Below are positions 10,901 through 22,199 of a stretch of DNA of 64,000 bases, one piece after another. The DNA comes from Oreocharis arfaki (lineage: Eukaryota > Chordata > Aves > Passeriformes > Paramythiidae), in NCBI GenBank assembly GCA_013398015.1, contig VZRR01012414.1, forward strand, positions 642,150 to 706,149, read 5' to 3'. Position numbers and translations under genes: made by a program. A model generated the notes under the pieces. The model was not told the DNA's origin and made no database searches. It worked only from the letters and a program-made list of their open reading frames with translations. Position 1 is the stretch's first letter; every line of letters begins with the position of its first letter.

Positions 10901-13852
10901 TATTAACATCTTTCTTCAAAAAGTTTCTATCTATTTAGTCCTTCAATTAAAATATCATAAAAAGGGAGTAGAAACTTTCAGTTTATATTTCAGGGCTAAC
11001 ATCATTATTACTACTCCATGAATATTACTCTTCCGTAAATATTTTTTCATATTTAAACTGAATATTTTTAGAATGTTCTGGACAAAGATCCATTGAATTT
11101 TTTCCTGTGTAGAACATGAGAATTTAGCCCTTCGCAGTAGCCCAATGTCATTTATCACAAGGACTGAGAAGTTGCAGTCAAACAGAAATTTTAATTTAGC
11201 TATTCTACATATTTAGTGAAGACCCCGAGAACTATAATTTTTGTAATTTATTGGAAAATTACTTTCTGGAGGATGTAAGCTTGTGTAGTGATAAAATACA
11301 CTGAAATGGAAAGCTGACTAGAGGCACTCACATCCTACAGTGGTAGCTAATTCTGTGGAGTCTTATTTATTTCTCACTGTGCAGTAATCAAGGAAATCAT
11401 TCTGGAATTGAGAAAATTTATTTAAGGAAATTGAGTTAAATATAATACGTTGTTTTGACAAATTGCCATTCTCTGACAATGACACCTTGTCTCCAAGTTC
11501 TGAAAATGTGAGCGTACAGTGGACAGTTTTCCAGGTGATCTACATTGTTTTGTCCCTGGGATTACCAGATCCCATTAAAACCTACAAAAACTAGATTTTT
11601 TTTTCCCCACAGCAAAAGACAAATCTATTCTAATTTTTGAATTAAACCTGAAGGTAAAAAACCTTATTTACTTGTATAACTAGAAAATTATGATCTCACA
11701 GATAGCCTAAAGTTTCTGCTGTGAGGTGGAACTGAATTGCCTGATTTAGGACATTGATCCAGTATTTTAAATGATTTCTGGAAGGTTGTGGCACATGATC
11801 TCTACTCCCACACCAAATCTGTGTCCCATGAAACAAAACTAGCAAAGAATTTTATGATTGAACTAAACTCAGTGTGGTTCTGGATCTCTTTCTATAGTGA
11901 AGTGAATGTTCTGATTGGTTTCCAAACCCTCTTTATTAATACTGAGCTGAAAATGCATGATTATACTGCTTTCACAATATATTAGTACCAGTTTTTTACA
12001 GGTAAGGCATAATGCTTTTAAAGATGTTTAGTTCATTATTCTCTTGGGACTGCTTCTTTCCCTTTATTTTTAAACAGTAAAGGAAGTATATTTCTTGTCT
12101 TGGTTTACCCAGGCAAATATGCAGATCAATAGTGCTTAGAATTTCAGACACAAATATACATAACCTCTTAAATCTAAATAAAACCCCTCTAAGCACAAGT
12201 GTTGCCTGGAATCCAAGGCAAAAACTTTCCAAACAATATTAAGAGTGATAATATAAAAAGCAGATCTTTATTGGATGCTTTCAGGTGCAGACTTATGGCT
12301 CTGTGCATGTGACTACAAATTTTATAAGGTTAATAATTAGTATATCTAGCAGATACATGCAGAAAGAGACCAGTTGCCCCAGCAACCCACCCTTGGGTCT
12401 GCCCCTTGGAGTTGTTCCAGGGGCTTCTTTGCCCTATTTCTTGTTATGTCTTCTAAGCTCTAGTGCAAAACAGAGGGTCCTTGTTAGAATTTCTCTTCTT
12501 GAGAATAAGACTAAACAGAATTTCAGGAATGTGTTAGAAAGGGTTAGTTTATTGTTCTAAAATGTGAGAGAAAGGGCAGGAAAAGTGCTAGAAGCTAGAT
12601 AGCTATGTATTAACAGTCTACAAAAGTATGAGTATATGAAAAATATACAAAAAGCAAAAAACTTTAAGCATCACAAGGAAATCTTATACCATATACTATA
12701 CCGAAAGACTATGCAGAGCTTCCCGTTAGTTGGCATCACCATTCTGAAGGCTGCAAACAGAAAGGTCTAGGCCTTGATTAAAATTGAAGCATGAAATTAA
12801 TATTTTTAAAATTCATTCCTTTTCTAGAATAAATGGTTTACCAAGTTCCCAAACCACCTCAAAAATACTTTGTTTGATCACCTCTGTCCAAGGAAAAATT
12901 TTAGTATGGTCCAGCATTTAGTAAGGAAGGATGCGGAAGCATACGATGCAGAATTTAAACATCAGAAAGTTTATCGAATGAATGCAGAAAGACATTCCAG
13001 CTGATTCAGTCTGTTCAGTGTCCTGCTGTTGGTTACTACTTAGTGTCAGGTACTGCAAAACAAAATGCATGTGTACAGTGATAAATTTATGTTTTCTGTT
13101 TCTTATCTATTTAAATCTAAATAATTGTCTACTGCTTATAGTGTGCGCAGGAAACAGTCAGGAGACTTTGAACGGAGTTCTAAGATCAAAAAAGTGGTGT
13201 TGCTATCCCAAAGCAGTCTTAGGAAACCTGAGATCATTGTAACACAGGAGGGCTTCATGAAATACCAGGCTCAGGAGAAATACATTTTTGTACATTGTGC
13301 TCCATAGACTAAGCATTTCTAGTCAGTGGTGATTTCATAAGCATTAAGATCTCAGAATAATTAAAATGAAGCCTAGATAAATGAAGCCTAGCCTCCTGTG
13401 GGGAGGTTGCAATGAGCTAAAGCATCAATTTAAAAAAGCATAGCTAGTTCTCACAACCCACTTGCATTCTCAGTGCGAAATAAAATAGCCAGATTCAAAT
13501 GGTTTGAATTCCTCTGAAGTCGGTAGAAAGGACCCAGTTGAAACACAGTGATAAATATTCCTGAAGGACTCTGAAAAGCTTGTTTTGAAACCTAGATAAG
13601 CTGCTGAGCAGCACACCAGCCACAGACTGATTATCAGGAAGCACAGAAGGAGAAGTGTGGGCTCTCCCCACGAAGCCCTTGTGCCCTGTTCAAGAAGTGG
13701 TGTGGAATAATTGTACTGCATCATCTATTTCAGGCTCTATCACTGTAACTTATCCCACTACTGACCAGGCTGATGGATATCACCATCCACAGTATTAGAT
13801 TCAGATCTGAAGCTGTACAACATTAGTGTACCTAGATTCATGACTCATTTTT

Positions 13853-13880
13853 CCCTTGCCTTGCCTTGCCTTGCCTTCCC
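13853..13880. repeat. (TTGCC)n short tandem repeat
   Basis: About five units of the pentanucleotide TTGCC, followed by a pyrimidine-rich run (cccttttta, then tttttttt). It is a simple repeat with no associated element seen. Confidence 0.9.
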
Positions 13881-15529
13881 TTTTTACTTTTTTTTCAATC
13901 TGTGCCTCAGAAAGAATTTTGAATAATGAGACTACCAGGGAGGAAATCCATTTTTAGCTAGTTTTTGCTTTCAAAATGAAAAGAACAAGAAAATGAGCTA
14001 CACTGTGGAAAACATGTTTCAACATTTTCCTAAGAAAATGTTACAGTTTTTCCAAACTTGAGGTGCCTAGGCTGCATTTGCAAACTGGAACCTGTTAGCA
14101 GTCCCAAATATTCAGTGGAGGGTATATGGGCTCAAATCCTTGAATCAGAGGCGAAAAATAAGTGAGTCATAAACTTCTATTCTGACATTTCAAGTCTCAT
14201 GGAAACAGATAAAAAGAAACTTCATCACGTACATTAATAAACAAACTATAATCTCCAACAAGCTGACATTAGCAAACTTTACAAGTGGGTGTCCTTTCCT
14301 CTTGTGAGGTACTGCTATGACGTGACAATTCCACCACTGTAGTAAGCCACAGCCTCTTAAGGACAATTCAAAGCCATTTAAAAATACTCAGCACATAACT
14401 TCGGATAAATGTATGGGTTTTATTACATTTTCTGAAGCACCCCCTGAGGAATAGTCTTATGATGCCATGCTAGGTTTTTTTCAGCTAGTATGCAGGAAAG
14501 CATTTCTCATACTGCAAAAGAAACTGCAGCAATTTAAACCAGTTTGGTACTAATCCACAGATGAATAGCCTGTCCCTCTTTTGCATGTCGTCTGTGTGGC
14601 ACGTAATGCTGCTGAAGCATAAGAGGAATACCTGCATTTACAAGAATATATGTGTTCTCATGAATAATGCAAGAACACCTAAATTAAGATGGCAAAATCA
14701 CCTCAACAAAAAGATCCATTATTTTGCTAATCTTATACTTAGCAGCAGTTCATACAACATATATACCAGCCTGTGCAATATGCATAAGACATAGAAAAAA
14801 TATGCAGATTCAGTGTGTGGCATTGCAGTTTTGAACTGATGGTGCTATTGGGTGGTAAAAAGTAATTTTCAAGATATCACACTGTTTCTTTCTAAAACTC
14901 TTTAGATCAGCTTTTATTTCCCATTATTTAAGATTTTCTCTTAGATTCAAATATCTTCATCTGGTATTTTGTAGAAGATACAGTGGTTAACAGATAACTA
15001 TGTTATTTAATGGCAAAGCAAATGCTGTTTGGTCTTGTATTTTCCAGGGTAGTCTTGCAGAAACTTTATTCTATTTTTAAGAGATAAGTTAAAATTTATA
15101 TAAAGAGAAATAATACAGACTGATTGAAATCTAATCAAACTGCTTTTTACTTCACACATTAAACAAACGTATAAGAGATATTTTATAAAACACAACACAG
15201 CAAACCCTGTTAATTGAAGAGTAGGATCTAGTACCTGGCAGGCATCCTTAAAAATTAATTCCTAGATCAGCTATGTTTTAATGACAGTTCACTGACAATT
15301 CATGTCAGCTGTCAGCTGCACTGTTGCTGAAGCTATGTATGCTTTGCTTATGTCTGGATGCTTTGCTGCATCTCTCCAGGCTGTGGAAAACAGAAGATTG
15401 GCTTTCAGTTAAAATTTACATTGAGTGATCCCAAGAGTGTTTGAGCAAATGTGAGGGGTCTCTGCCTCTGTTTTCAGACAGGACCATCAGTAGTTTGCTT
15501 CCTTTCCTGTAAGAATGGAGCTCTCTCCG

Positions 15530-16170
15530 TGGCTGAACACCGACTGGCAGGGGAGCAGCTCTGCAGAAAGGAACTTGGGAGCGCTGGTGGGTGAAAACGG
15601 GGCCGTGTTAGGGAGAGTGTCACCAGCAGGCTGAGGAATGCGATTCTTTATCTCTGCTCAGCACTGGTGAGAAAACACCTGGAGGGCTGGTCCAGCTCTG
15701 GACTTCCCAGTATGAGAGACACACACAGAGTGTCGCAAGTCCAGCAAAGGCTTCTAAGCTGGTTATGGACTAGAGCACAGGACATTTGAGGAGAGCTGGA
15801 GGGAGTGGGGCCGACTCAGCATTAATAGCAGAAGGCCTGTGAGGGTGCTACTATTGCCCATAACCACTGAAAGGGAGAGCTTGGGGAACGCAGAGGCAGG
15901 CTCCTGTCAGAGGTCCACAGCAGAACAAGAGGACACAACAAACATGACTTGGAACACAGAAAATTCTAATTATTTTAAAATATTTTTTTAAACCATGAGA
16001 ATTGTCTAGGACTAGAACGGGTGCCCAGAAATGAGGTAAAAACTCCATCCTTGGTAATATCCAAAATTTGACCAAAACACCACCTAAACAATGTCATTTA
16101 ATTGGCCCTCCTTTGAGAAGAGAGTTACACAAGGTGACCTTCCAACCTAAATAATTTTGTGATTCAATGT
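15530..16170 (+). mobile_element. CR1 LINE 3' half, degenerate
   Basis: The blocks occur in CR1 order. They are gagcagctctgcagaaagga, the ctcagcactggtgagaaaac and acacctggag region, the gagtgtcgcaagtccagca block, cagaaaattctaattatttt, accatgagaattgtctagga, and the 3' block caaggtgaccttccaaccta with ttgtgattc. It is the longest but one of the old CR1 copies here. It carries many substitutions and small deletions and no useful open frame. Its 3' end is followed by a CA-rich tract. Confidence 0.88.
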
Positions 16171-16204
16171 GTCTTACCTTGGAGACTTAGAAGGGCTGTT
16201 GCAG

Positions 16205-16275
16205 TTTTCAAAAAACAAAATCCCAGCCAATCAACAAACCAGCCAACCAAGCAAATCAACAAAAAATCCCAACCC
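16205..16275. repeat. CA-rich low-complexity tract
   Basis: A strand-biased tract of A and C with repeated ccaaccaa, aatcaacaa and aaaatccc units. It begins about 35 bases beyond the CR1 3' end. It may derive from the element's tail or be independent simple sequence. Confidence 0.6.
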
Positions 16276-18949
16276 TCCCCAATTACAGAAGGGATTGTCT
16301 TCCTGAAGCAGGAATATCTATGGGGTATCCCTCAAAATCCTACTGTAACATACTGGGGACCATGGTAGTAGTGAAAGCACAGTACTTGGGAAGAAAAAAA
16401 TGAAAATGTGCAAAAATTCAGGAAGTTTACTTCGAGATATTTTCTGTCTCTTGCCATCATTCCTTTTGAATCATATCACAGTATTTCAGTGTTCATATTT
16501 TACTTGCAAGCATTTCCTACTGGCTGGCTAAAATTTACTTAAGAAAATCTCTTCAGTATCCAGCTCTGTACTCAAAGACCATCCAATTTCCAGCCAGGAT
16601 TAAGATGAAACACTAGGAGCAATGATCTTTAATGAGTATAGCTTGAGAGGAGTACCTAGAACAGAGCTCTGTCTCTGTAGACCAAATCAGTGATTGAAAA
16701 CTTTATTTAAGAAACTGATGGGGAGTAGATTTACCATTCTAACGGTAGTGTCTGTGTCAGTTTCTTAAATTGAATTTTGAGGAGCTGATTTAGCCCAGGG
16801 AAATGGAGAAATCCAGTTGAAGCATCTCTTGGGGCTGCTTATACTAAATTTTTTGTTTGTGTTTAGTGCTAATGCAGAATTAGACGAACTCCACTGTCAA
16901 GATGTTAGAAGATCAATGCTTTTATTACTTGGAATTGGAAAGCTGGTACACACAATAGAACAGTCACAGGGAGAAGAATGATACAAAGAGCTCTTTGATT
17001 TCCTGGTGCTTAGGAATATTGCAAAATGCTGTGAATTCAAAGAAGCAGAGTTCATTTTTTTTGCTCAAGGAATAAACATAGCATATCTGATTTAATAAAT
17101 TTAGCCTGGGTAAAAATATTTTTAAGGAACTGTATATCTGCCCAATGGAAAAATATATAAACTTCAATAAATAATTCATTTTTTCAGAATCCATAGAATC
17201 ACTTCACTCTGAAATGCCAGCAATATACCACATGTGCTTTGTCTTTTTATTTGGAGCAAAACTCTCATAAAATACTTATGAGAGGGATCTTTTGCTTACA
17301 TAAAGACACATAACTTTTATATCAGCATCACTGATTTTTTCTTTGCTTGAAGAAAAGCATTGGAAGTATTAATGTTTCTCTGAATTCCCAGGACCACAGC
17401 AGTTTTCTACAATGTGCATTAGTGCAATTCTGACTTCACTGAGAGTTAAATTTGCCCAGAGAAGGCAGCAGTAAAGCCCTATATACTTCCAATCTAAAAT
17501 AAATGCTTTAATTTAATCTGAAAGATGAATCTATAAAGGATTATTACACTAAAGGCATACATCTCTTATATACAAAAAAAGGATCTAATCTCAAAAATGA
17601 ATGGCAGGGTTAAGACTGAAAATAAAGATTACATGGTTAACTCCTCAAGGGCTAGGAAATGACAAACTCCTTGGTTCTGCCTTAGCACACCTCAGCACTA
17701 CAATAGAGAATTAATTACACAATTTTTTATCGCCTGGGCTGAGCGCACAGCATCCTGTAAAACTTCGTCATTAAGCTGCCCTCATGTATTTTTCAATCTT
17801 TCAACCTGTAGAGGCTTACAGCTTAATCCAAGATAACTTCAGAATTTCTTTCTTTTATTATTTTTTTTTTTGGACTGGAAATAATTCCATTAAATTAATG
17901 GAACTTTCACAGCATGTGAGATTAAATTTATTACATTGAGACCAGACATTCAGATAAACACTTTCCAAGTCATTACTATGTCCTATATATATCTGGACCC
18001 ATTAATATATCTTTCCTTATTGATGGTGATATAGGTATTTTTTCATTCTGGGTATGGTTTTCCTGCTGATTTTGATAAATACACTGTGATTCCTTAGCAC
18101 ATCTAAGTGAATGTCATATGACACTAAGTTTAATGTTGTCAAAACAATTTTTGTTCTGACCTACCTTTTCACAGACATTCTGTGAAAAAGGGAAACTGTA
18201 TCCAGAGGGAAATTTCAGTAGTTAACGGTCATATTGGAAAGAAATATGAAATGATGCTATGCTGTGATCTGCTCTGGGTCCAATACTGATTTATTTTAAT
18301 TAATTATGTGAATGTCTAAAAAGAGGAAAGGCCTGTTAACATATGATACTGAGAGAGTGCAAGAACATTTTGGGGAAGGATTGGCGTTCAAAATCATCTT
18401 GAGAAATCTTAGATGTGTCCTGTAAAGCGCAATTCAGCTAGGACAAGTTGGAAGGTACATTTGTGTTGAAACAATGAAATATACAAACACAGTGTGGGTA
18501 CTGTTGGACGTTGCTCTCTCACAAGGAAAGGGAAAGTTATCCCAGTTCACAAACTCTAATACTGGCAGGGTTTCAACTCAAAAAACTTAAAGAAAAACTG
18601 TGCACTAGAACGAGCAGATGTCTGCAAACAAGACATGTGAAGAAAGGTAGAGGGAATTGGGGTCTCCTGCATCAGAAGACGGGGAGCATGACTTGCTGTT
18701 GAAATGAACTGAGTAACCTCTTTCCCTGGCTGTAAAGGAGGCACAGCATCTCTGGCCCAGGAACTTGACTGCATTGCAAAGACATTGCAAAGAAGATACA
18801 AATTAGATCTTGGGGGAAAAAGTTTCTGAAGCCAAGGGAGAGGAAAACGCTGGAGAGGCCTGACTGGGGAGTCTGCTTGAGCTATTGTTACTGGCTTTTA
18901 AGAGCAAAATAGACTAAGTTCTGTCATATTTTCATACATATTTAGGCTG
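16276..18949. other. Intronic stretch without recognised gene
   Basis: AT-rich intron. The part from about 18440 to 18900 is slightly richer in G and C and may be a decayed repeat upstream of the CR1 relic, but no block can be matched with confidence. Confidence 0.55.
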
Positions 18950-19006
18950 GTGACATGGACTAATTGACCTCCTGAGCCATCCATCAATGTGAATCTATGA
19001 TTCTAA
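18950..19006 (+). mobile_element. Short CR1 3' terminal relic
   Basis: The string ggactaattgacctcctgag followed by a region ending aatctatgattct corresponds to the CR1 3' terminus (the GGACTAGATGACCTCC block and the TATGATTCT tail). Sequence upstream to about 18440 is somewhat richer in GC and may include a more decayed part of the same element, but I cannot align it by eye. Confidence 0.6.
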
Positions 19007-19438
19007 TAACCCAAAACATGGTCTGGGAATACATAATACTTATAAATATGTAACACCTATCACCAGTCATCCCACTGAGATTTGATATATTTAATATAAT
19101 AATTGGAAGTACCCAACATGTAAAGCAGAAACATAACTGAATTTAAATATAAGGCTTTTCCCTGGAGATTTCTAAGAGATATGAGGTGTTTTAATGCGAG
19201 AAAAAGGAACCTTGTTTATAGAAGTAATTCTAAGGGAATGACTCTCTATAAAAGTTTTCTTTTTTCTTATGTTCCCAGCTTCTGATAAGATAAATCCTAT
19301 AACATTGCACAGTCCATGCAGTGAAACTCTTGAAAGAGATTATGACCTGTAAAAGCTGGAATGCATTTCCCTAGCTTTGGCTGTCTACTTCTGAGCTAGT
19401 TGCCTATGGAGCAATGGAGCTGCAAAGGCACTTTTAGA

Positions 19439-19439
19439 N
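19439..19439. other. Single undetermined base
   Basis: One N inside otherwise ordinary sequence (ttttaga N gcatgttt). It marks an ambiguous base call or contig join upstream of the larger gap. Confidence 0.95.
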
Positions 19440-19659
19440 GCATGTTTTCTGCAGGTAGATGTGCTAAGAAGGCACTTCAACTAGAAATTCATGTTACTAG
19501 AGCAAATATTTGATAAGTAGGAAATTCCCTCATGAATAATTAAAAAAGAATTGTTTTAGTTAAATATACAATGTGACATTTTCTTTGGAAGAATACCGAA
19601 GTCCTGCTTGAAAATTAGAAGATTATTCATTTTGACATGTATGTATGATTCCAAAACTT

Positions 19660-19825
19660 CTGAAGCTTTTTGGAAATTTGGCATTAACCAGCTATGAACT
19701 CATGCAGCGTAAGAAATTTACAGAGGACTCTGAGACAAGATTCCTGAGGGTCTGCAATACTGGAAAACTGATTTCCAAATAAATCAACTAAATAGCTAAT
19801 TTATGAGTGTCTGCGACCTCCAGGA
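19660..19825 (+). repeat. 166-bp direct duplicate, copy 1, ending at assembly gap
   Basis: This segment, from ctgaagctttttgg to tgcgacctccagga, recurs without a mismatch at 20122-20287. It stops exactly at the first N of the gap. The pattern is that of a contig end left unmerged with its own continuation. It contains no recognised gene. Confidence 0.96.
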
Positions 19826-19912
19826 NNNNNNNNNNNNNNNNNNNNNNNNNNNNNNNNNNNNNNNNNNNNNNNNNNNNNNNNNNNNNNNNNNNNNNNNNNN
19901 NNNNNNNNNNNN
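19826..19912. other. Assembly gap (87 N)
   Basis: A run of 87 undetermined bases. Its true length and content are unknown. The open frames that appear to cross it are artefacts of translating N. Confidence 0.99.
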
Positions 19913-20120
19913 GTAGGAGTGACCTCAAAAGGTGTGGAAGTTTTCTTCAGTATGAAGTGAACGATGCCTTGCAGTCCTTTGGCTTTAGAGCAGCTCGAGA
20001 TACTAATCCAAAGGTACGTATCTGCATTTAGTTCAACTCCATACACTTGAGAAATAAACCCAGAAATACAGATGAATACATAGAAATCAGATTAAAAATC
20101 AATAATTATATGTGTATATA
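19913..20120. other. 208-base segment between gap and second N, placement doubtful
   Basis: The segment lies between the N gap and a single N at 20121, flanked by the two identical 166-bp copies. It includes an open stretch ending in aatccaaag followed by gtacgt, which looks like a splice donor. The encoded residues resemble no protein I know and no acceptor can be seen because of the gap. It may be a short contig placed here wrongly, or real sequence whose flank was duplicated. Confidence 0.6.
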
Positions 20121-20121
20121 N
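20121..20121. other. Single undetermined base at duplicate boundary
   Basis: One N immediately before the second copy of the 166-bp duplicate. It fits a contig join. Confidence 0.95.
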
Positions 20122-20287
20122 CTGAAGCTTTTTGGAAATTTGGCATTAACCAGCTATGAACTCATGCAGCGTAAGAAATTTACAGAGGACTCTGAGACAA
20201 GATTCCTGAGGGTCTGCAATACTGGAAAACTGATTTCCAAATAAATCAACTAAATAGCTAATTTATGAGTGTCTGCGACCTCCAGGA
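20122..20287 (+). repeat. 166-bp direct duplicate, copy 2
   Basis: Identical to 19660-19825, and continuing into unique sequence (gctgtggcagtgctgtag). This is probably the genuine locus continuing rightwards, with copy 1 being the same bases seen from the left contig. Confidence 0.96.
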
Positions 20288-22069
20288 GCTGTGGCAGTGC
20301 TGTAGACGGTTCCCAGGATTCTGCTATCATTTTGCCATGAGTGTACCGCTTTGGATTAAACTCCAAACTTCAAAACTTCCCCATTGGAACACCAAGTTCT
20401 CTGATAGGTATCTTATATCCCACCTGAAAAGCGGAAAGAAGACAAGAGACACTGTGCACATAATAATATCAAAACATTCTATGGAATTATTGTTTGGCAC
20501 CACAGAGTTGCTAAAGTAAACAAAAAAAAAATTATAGGCAGATAAATTTTACCTATTTCTGTAAAGAGGAATTGGTTTTCAAACTGGAACTACAGATTCA
20601 ATAAAAGGAGACATCATGGAAATTTAATACACCTGATTTTTGTTGGATTTTCTTTTCTGACAGCATTATCTTGAACATAAATTGCCACAAAGAAAGCAAA
20701 GTCATGAATTATCAGTTATTGAAAGTCTCAGATACAGAAAAAAAAGCAACACAAATGAAAAATGCTGGAATCAGAAACAGCTTGTAGTATCATGGAGCAT
20801 ATTTTGTTCATGTATTATTCAGAATATTAAAATACGATATTACTTGATTTTGTATTCTTAAATTTAAATCTGCTTACAAAAAAGATGGTCCTTGATACAG
20901 ACTAGATTTTTCAAAGGTGAGCTAACCTGTAATTTATTTAATCTGGGCTAAGTGAGACAGGTAACCATGTGTAGAAGTTCAGCTTTCTTTGTATGAACCT
21001 GAAAGTTATTTTTCCTGTTTTCATATTTCAGACAACAATTTCCGTAACTGTTAAGTCCTTATTTCCTACTCAGTATTATTCCACTTCTTATCTGCCATCA
21101 TACCAGTTGTCACCCTCATTCTGAATAAGTCCAGTCTCAACTTCCTTTGCTAACAGCTCTAACTACCAGCCTATATTCGTGTAATATACCTATGATTGTA
21201 TTAGATCCAGTGGCTCTTCATCCCTGCACAGAGTTCATATGCTTTTGAAATATCAGCTATTTCTCACTTCAAATCAGATATTAACCCTGAGCTTAACATG
21301 CAGTATGTCCCCTGATAACAAGCGGATTCTGTTCTGTGTGCAAGGGTCTTGTTCTGTTCAATAATGCTACCCTCTAAATCAGTCATTAGTGGCAGTGTTT
21401 GCTCAGTAGTCATGAACACTTTCACTCTAGATATAATTCTGTGTAATGGAGTTTCTGATATTACCATTGAATGATGAATTGAAAAATCATACTTTGTATT
21501 TTCTGGTGAGATTCAGCTATTACTTTCTTAGAGGTGTATCATTCCTCTGATTAATACAGAGCAATGTATATTCATTTGCCTTAAATAAAAACTTGACAAT
21601 ATTTTCTTTCCTCAAGAGCATATCTGAAAAATTTTCATTCATTGTATGAAGGTTTATTTAAAAATGGATAGAAAAATACAAACAGTATGGAATCTGTGAA
21701 AAGTGTTTCATATTGTATGATTGTTGGCAAACCACAATCAAAGCTATCTTTAGCTGATCTCAGAGTTAGAAACCTATTTTTAATTAATCTATCAAGATAA
21801 TGAACCTGTTTCCTTAGTTTAGGATGCAGGAAGAGTATAAAACTTATTGAAAATACTTATTACCAAACTTCCTGATTGTTAATGTGTTGTTCAAGTCATC
21901 ACAATTGGATCACTAAAAAAGAAAACTATAATTTAATGGGAAATCTCTTTAAAATGGGATTTCTGATTTTGCTTCATGCACTTTAGTAACATTTGAGTGT
22001 GGAAGTATATGTTGGCCTGGAAACTAGAGGTCTGACTAAACAACATTGCAATCTGTCACTTTGCAAACT
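20288..22069. other. Intronic stretch without recognised gene
   Basis: Nothing recognised. AT-rich unique sequence between the duplicated segment and the SINE. Confidence 0.6.
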
Positions 22070-22199
22070 TCACAGTCAGAGTACTCTGGGGTGGAAGGGA
22101 CCCACAAGGGTCCAGCTCTCAAGGCAATGGGCCCAAGGATCAAACCCTTGACTTCGGCATCATTAGCACCGTGTTTTAAACAAATGAGCTGCCACAACT
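22070..22199 (-). mobile_element. tRNA-Ile-derived SINE with CR1 tail (TguSINE1-like)
   Basis: On the minus strand the element opens with a tRNA-Ile-like head. An A-box-like segment lies at about 22179-22191 (cagctcatttgtt), followed by acacggtgctaatgatgcc, which corresponds to the tRNA-Ile anticodon arm region. A B box, GGTTTGATCC, lies at 22137-22146, and gggcccat resembles the tRNA 3' end. It then passes into a CR1-type 3' end (gacccttgtgggtcccttcc, then agagtactctg). This tRNA-Ile plus CR1 structure is that of TguSINE1, known from passerine birds and thought to be mobilised by CR1. The head is mutated in several paired positions, so it is a SINE and not a functional tRNA gene. It has the same orientation as NKAIN2. 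Confidence 0.85.

Larger units (their letters stand above)
6191..15529. other. Intronic stretch without recognised gene
   Basis: Apart from the (AAT)n and (TTGCC)n repeats I see only AT-rich unique sequence. Open frames of 60-96 codons here (for example 6796-7086 and 12285-12560) show no known motif, no splice context that stands out and no consistent codon bias, and are treated as chance. Confidence 0.6.

Noticed and set aside
19801..20046. Open frames spanning the N gap on both strands
   Set aside because: They are products of translating undetermined bases.
22129..22199. Functional tRNA-Ile gene
   Set aside because: Stem positions are mutated and the sequence continues into a CR1-type tail, so it is the head of a SINE.
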